A stretch of 7,540 bases of DNA, from the NCBI GenBank assembly GCA_031374415.1, contig JANMGB010000136.1, positions 1-7,540 on the forward strand. The letters are read 5' to 3'. Each line of letters opens with the position of its first letter. The stretch's first letter is position 1. Below the pieces are notes generated by a model that saw only the letters and a list, made by a program, of their open reading frames with translations, was not told the origin of the DNA and did no database searches. A program made the position numbers and the translations under genes. The DNA comes from CANHBY01 sp031374415 (GTDB lineage Bacteria > Pseudomonadota > Gammaproteobacteria > Burkholderiales > Burkholderiaceae_C). Shown one piece after another: positions 5,891 through 7,540 of the stretch.

Positions 5891-6309
5891 GGCGCCTCCA
5901 AAAAGGCAGCGCACAGTGCTGGCAAGGTGAGCAGGCCCTGGCCGCTGAGCACCACTTGCATCTTGGCGCCGCCGGCCTTAGTCAGCTCGACTACGCACTC
6001 GGACTGAGCGCTCGGTGCGGGGGTCAAACCGGGGGCGAACAGCTCAACGAAGCGGGGTGCCGGCTCGGTACTTGCCACCTTGCCAGCTTGCGTGACCCGA
6101 TGCTTGAGCGAGTCGTAGTCAAGGTTCAGCTCACGCACCACCCGGTAGGTCCCGTGCACAGGAACCAACTCCACCGCTGCAGCCCATAACTCTGGCGGAA
6201 TTCGCATCCCGCGCTTACGCGCCGCCCGCCACGTTGCAAACCGCTCCTTCAAATGCGTCAACGCATCTGACCCATCCTTCACCTGTACCGTCTTGCTCAT
6301 CGCCTTCAT
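5887..6309 (-). CDS. tnpA: IS66 accessory protein TnpA (HTH)
   Basis: From ATG 6309 this is 140 aa; ATG 6300 (MSKTVQV) would give 137 aa, and both have GGAG within reach upstream. Residues 37-73 form a helix-turn-helix resembling IS3/IS66 Orf1 proteins: IPPELWAAAVELVPVHG, then YRVVRELNLDYDSLKHRV. Downstream is a linker (PAPRFVELFAP) and a beta-rich C-terminal part (CVVELTKAGGAKMQVVLSGQ) ending near the TnpB start, as in other IS66 TnpA proteins. The protein most likely binds DNA at the element ends. It is the first gene read from the right end, about 85 bp inside the terminal repeat, so its promoter should lie in 6310-6394; I cannot point to a clear -35/-10 pair there. Confidence 0.92.
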   Translation of the reverse strand: MKAMSKTVQVKDGSDALTHLKERFATWRAARKRGMRIPPELWAAAVELVPVHGTYRVVRELNLDYDSLKHRVTQAGKVASTEPAPRFVELFAPGLTPAPSAQSECVVELTKAGGAKMQVVLSGQGLLTLPALCAAFLEAP

Positions 6310-6362
6310 CTCCGCTCTCCATCCAGGGTTGCAATGGCAGCAGACGGTACTCAGTTCACATC

Positions 6363-6394
6363 ATCAATTCATGCAGATTTGCCGGAGGGACACC
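6363..6394 (-). repeat. Right terminal inverted repeat of the IS66-like element
   Basis: The reverse complement of the left repeat: 27 bases identical from the outer end (6394 inward to 6368), then one mismatch and four more matches. The outermost bases GGACACC on the + strand mark the right boundary. Confidence 0.92.
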
Positions 6395-6412
6395 ATTGCC
6401 GCCAACACCAAC
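6395..6412. repeat. Target-site duplication, right copy (18 bp)
   Basis: ATTGCCGCCAACACCAAC, identical to 2815-2832, directly abuts the right inverted repeat. The sequence that follows (GAACCTTCG...) continues the cassette in the same way that cassette D continues after its single copy (GAGCCTTCG...). Confidence 0.85.
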
Positions 6413-6771
6413 GAACCTTCGCCAACCGCCTGCCTGCGCCGCCACCCACCGTGCGCTGACTGCCAACGGACAGGCAGCCCGCCTGAGCGTTGGCGCCGGC
6501 TGCCTTCCGAGACCACCGCAGGTCTTAGCGATGAGGCAGACCAAACACAAGGCATTTGCGGCTGACCCTTTGCGCAAGCCTACAAACACTACGCAGATTC
6601 ACCGCTGGCAACTCACCACGGCCACCATCACGAACGAGCCTTCGCGAACCGCCTGCCTGCACCGCCACCCACCGTGCGCTGACTGCCGAAGGACAGGCAG
6701 CCCGCTTGAGCGCTTGCACCGGCTGCCTTCGCACACCACCTCAGCACTTAACGATGGGGACTGCCGAACAC
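6410..6771. repeat. Two-copy direct repeat inside cassette C (period 223 bp)
   Basis: A unit of about 139 bp at 6410-6548 recurs at 6633-6771. Shared landmarks are CCTTCGC, CCGCCTGCCTGC, CCGTGCGCTGACTGCC, GGACAGGCAGCCC and CCGGCTGCCTTC. About 84 bp of non-repeated sequence separates the copies. With the 6772-6816 remainder this makes up the gene-free right part of the cassette. The IS66-like element inserted at the outer edge of the first copy. Confidence 0.8.
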
Positions 6772-6816
6772 TCTCCCGTGCCGGGACTTCTGAGCGCTGA
6801 AACACTGGAGAGAAAA

Positions 6817-6917
6817 GCCCAACGTTGAGCTAAGCGGCCGACAACAGCGCCGCCGATGTTGAAAAAACACTCCATCAGCGCCGCTGTTGTCGGTCCGCTT
6901 GAGCACTGGGGTTGGGC
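6817..6917 (-). other. attC: attC recombination site 4 (cassette D)
   Basis: Outer boxes are GCCCAAC (6817-6823) and GTTGGGC (6911-6917). The arms 6832-6852 and 6878-6900 form a long stem around ACAACAGCGCCGC / CGCCGCTGTTGT, with T6894 unpaired. It is 101 bp and closely related to sites 3 and 5; the loop reads GATGTTGAAAAAACACTCCA. Confidence 0.94.
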
Positions 6918-7007
6918 CGGAGAAAATTCATGCGGCCCCCAAACACAAACCTACCTTGCCCGCCTGAACCTTGCCACACCTGGCCCAGCAAAACAACCAC
7001 GACATGC
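6918..7007 (-). repeat. attC-proximal conserved module, copy in cassette D
   Basis: A 90 bp segment directly inside attC4, matching 140-230 and 2703-2793. It differs most in the first bases (GGAGAAAATTCATGCGG in place of ACAGGACAAACATGCGG). The core CCCCCAAACACA, ACCTTGCCACA and CAGCAAAACAACCACGACATGC is kept. Confidence 0.8.
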
Positions 7008-7043
7008 AGCCGCCTCACGCCTGCCACCACAGCCGCCAACACC

Positions 7044-7405
7044 AACGAGCCTTCGCGAACCGCCTGCCTGCGCCGCCACCCACCGTGCGCTGACTGCCAA
7101 CGGACAGGCAGCCCACTTGAGCGTTGGCGCCGGCTGCCTTCGCACACCACCTCAGGCCTTAGCGATGAGGCAGCCCGAACACAAGGCATTTACGGCTGAC
7201 CCATTGCGCCAGCCTACAAACACTACACAGTTTCACCGCTGCCAACTCACCACGGCCACCATCACAAACGAGCCTTCGCGACCCGCCTGCCTGCACCACC
7301 ACCGACCGTGCGCTGACTGCCGACGGACAGGCAGCCCACCTGAGCGCTTGCACCGGCTGCCTTCGCACACCACCTCAGCCTTTAGCGATGGGGACTGCCG
7401 AACAC
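7044..7405. repeat. Two-copy direct repeat inside cassette D (period 223 bp)
   Basis: A unit of about 139 bp at 7044-7182 recurs at 7267-7405, with the same 223 bp spacing as in cassette C. Each unit contains GGCAGCC...GGCTGCC, able to form a hairpin. The same-position units of C and D resemble each other more than the two units within one cassette, so the internal duplication is older than the cassette duplication. Confidence 0.8.
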
Positions 7406-7450
7406 TCTCCCGTGCCGTAACTTCTGAGCGCTGAAACACTGGAGAGAAAA

Positions 7451-7540
7451 GCCCAACGTAATAGCTGAGCGGCCGACAACAGCGCCGCCTATGTTGATGA
7501 AGCACTCAATCAGCGCCGCTGTTGTCGGTCTGCTCGAGCG
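7451..7540 (-). other. attC: attC recombination site 5 (cut by the window end)
   Basis: It begins with GCCCAAC at 7451-7457 and follows site 3 closely (loop TATGTTGATGAAGCACTCAA) until the window ends at CTCGAGCG, about 11 bases short of the expected GTTGGGC box. T7529 is the unpaired base. T7531 replaces the usual C, giving a G-T pair in the stem. It is the attC of the cassette lying to the right, whose body is not visible. Confidence 0.9.

Larger units (their letters stand above)
2833..6394. mobile_element. IS66-family-like insertion element carrying a DruA-like gene
   Basis: A 3,562 bp element inserted in cassette C. Its ends are perfect 27 bp inverted repeats (31 of 32 matches when extended), beginning GGTGTCCCTCCGG. 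It encodes TnpA and TnpB on the minus strand and a DUF4338/DruA-like protein plus the DDE transposase TnpC on the plus strand. All four frames are open, so it may be active. It is longer than ordinary IS66 elements (about 2.5 kb) by roughly the length of the DruA-like gene. Standard IS66 elements have three co-oriented genes and 8 bp duplications; here the genes converge and the flanking duplication is 18 bp. Confidence 0.92.
2608..6822 (-). mobile_element. Integron cassette C, interrupted by an IS66-like element
   Basis: The cassette runs on the minus strand from TTGGGC at 6822-6817 to the G of the attC3 R' box at 2608, 4,215 bp in total. Subtracting the 3,562 bp insertion and one 18 bp duplicate leaves 635 bp, against 634 bp for cassette D, to which it is highly similar throughout. 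I find no gene of its own. The minus frame from GTG 6805 (68 aa) has a counterpart in D, but the codon differences between the two copies mostly change the amino acid, which argues against a selected protein. Confidence 0.85.
6823..7456 (-). mobile_element. Integron cassette D (no convincing gene)
   Basis: A 634 bp cassette on the minus strand, from TTGGGC at 7456-7451 to the G of the attC4 R' box at 6823. It is the uninterrupted sister of cassette C. Open frames exist on both strands (minus 104 aa at 7189-6875 and plus 192 aa at 6856-7434), but they overlap each other and cover the attC, and differences from cassette C are mostly amino-acid changing in the frames I compared by eye. I treat it as gene-free. 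An RNA or purely structural role remains open. Confidence 0.8.

Noticed and set aside
6856..7434. 192-aa plus-strand frame across attC4 and cassette D, with a counterpart in cassette C (6234-6800)
   Set aside because: It runs antisense to the cassette direction and through an attC site. In cassette C it starts inside tnpA. Composition is dominated by Pro, Thr, Arg and Cys, and differences between copies change amino acids freely.
6395..7450. CRISPR-like or other spaced repeat array
   Set aside because: Only two long units per cassette with a 223 bp period; there are no short regular repeats with unique spacers and no cas genes.

Overview
The window is a stretch of an integron gene-cassette array, probably a sedentary chromosomal integron of a GC-rich proteobacterium. 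A betaproteobacterium of the Burkholderiales type is my best guess, from the attC style and from the look of the proteins; there is no marker gene to prove it. Five attC sites of about 101-102 bp are visible (38-139, 1867-1967, 2602-2702, 6817-6917 and one cut by the window end at 7451). Each has GCCCAAC/GTTGGGC-type outer boxes, a long imperfect stem and one unpaired T on the + strand arm next to the R'' box. That unpaired base sets the orientation: the cassettes read on the minus strand, and the printed + strand is the folded strand that the integrase would use. The integrase and attI should lie beyond the right edge.

Layout, right to left in cassette orientation. Cassette D (7456 to 6823, 634 bp) and cassette C (6822 to 2608) are sister cassettes with no convincing gene; each carries two copies of a ~139 bp unit spaced 223 bp apart. 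Cassette C is split by a 3,562 bp IS66-like element (2833-6394) with 27 bp perfect terminal inverted repeats and an 18 bp direct repeat exactly abutting both ends. Removing the element and one repeat copy leaves 635 bp, almost the length of cassette D. Cassette B (2607 to 1873) has two small unknown genes of 73 and 97 aa. Cassette A (1872 to 44) has a 306-aa protein with paired hydrophobic helices and an HExxH zincin motif, followed by an overlapping small gene; I read these as a polymorphic-toxin metallopeptidase module and its candidate immunity protein. At the left edge the next cassette begins with a signal-peptide-like start (minus, 29 to 1).

The IS66-like element is itself unusual. tnpA and tnpB run leftward from the right end, overlapping by ATGA. 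A DUF4338/DruA-like gene and tnpC run rightward from the left end, also overlapping by ATGA. The two pairs converge with 21 bp between their stops. DruA-like proteins are known from the Druantia anti-phage system, but no other Druantia gene is present, so here the protein looks like a transposon component or passenger.

The most interesting points are: the cassette-borne toxin/immunity pair; the DruA-like/TnpC coupling in a split IS66 element with an 18 bp target duplication; and a non-coding module shared by the ends of cassettes A, C and D, whose reading frames are broken by single-base indels between copies.
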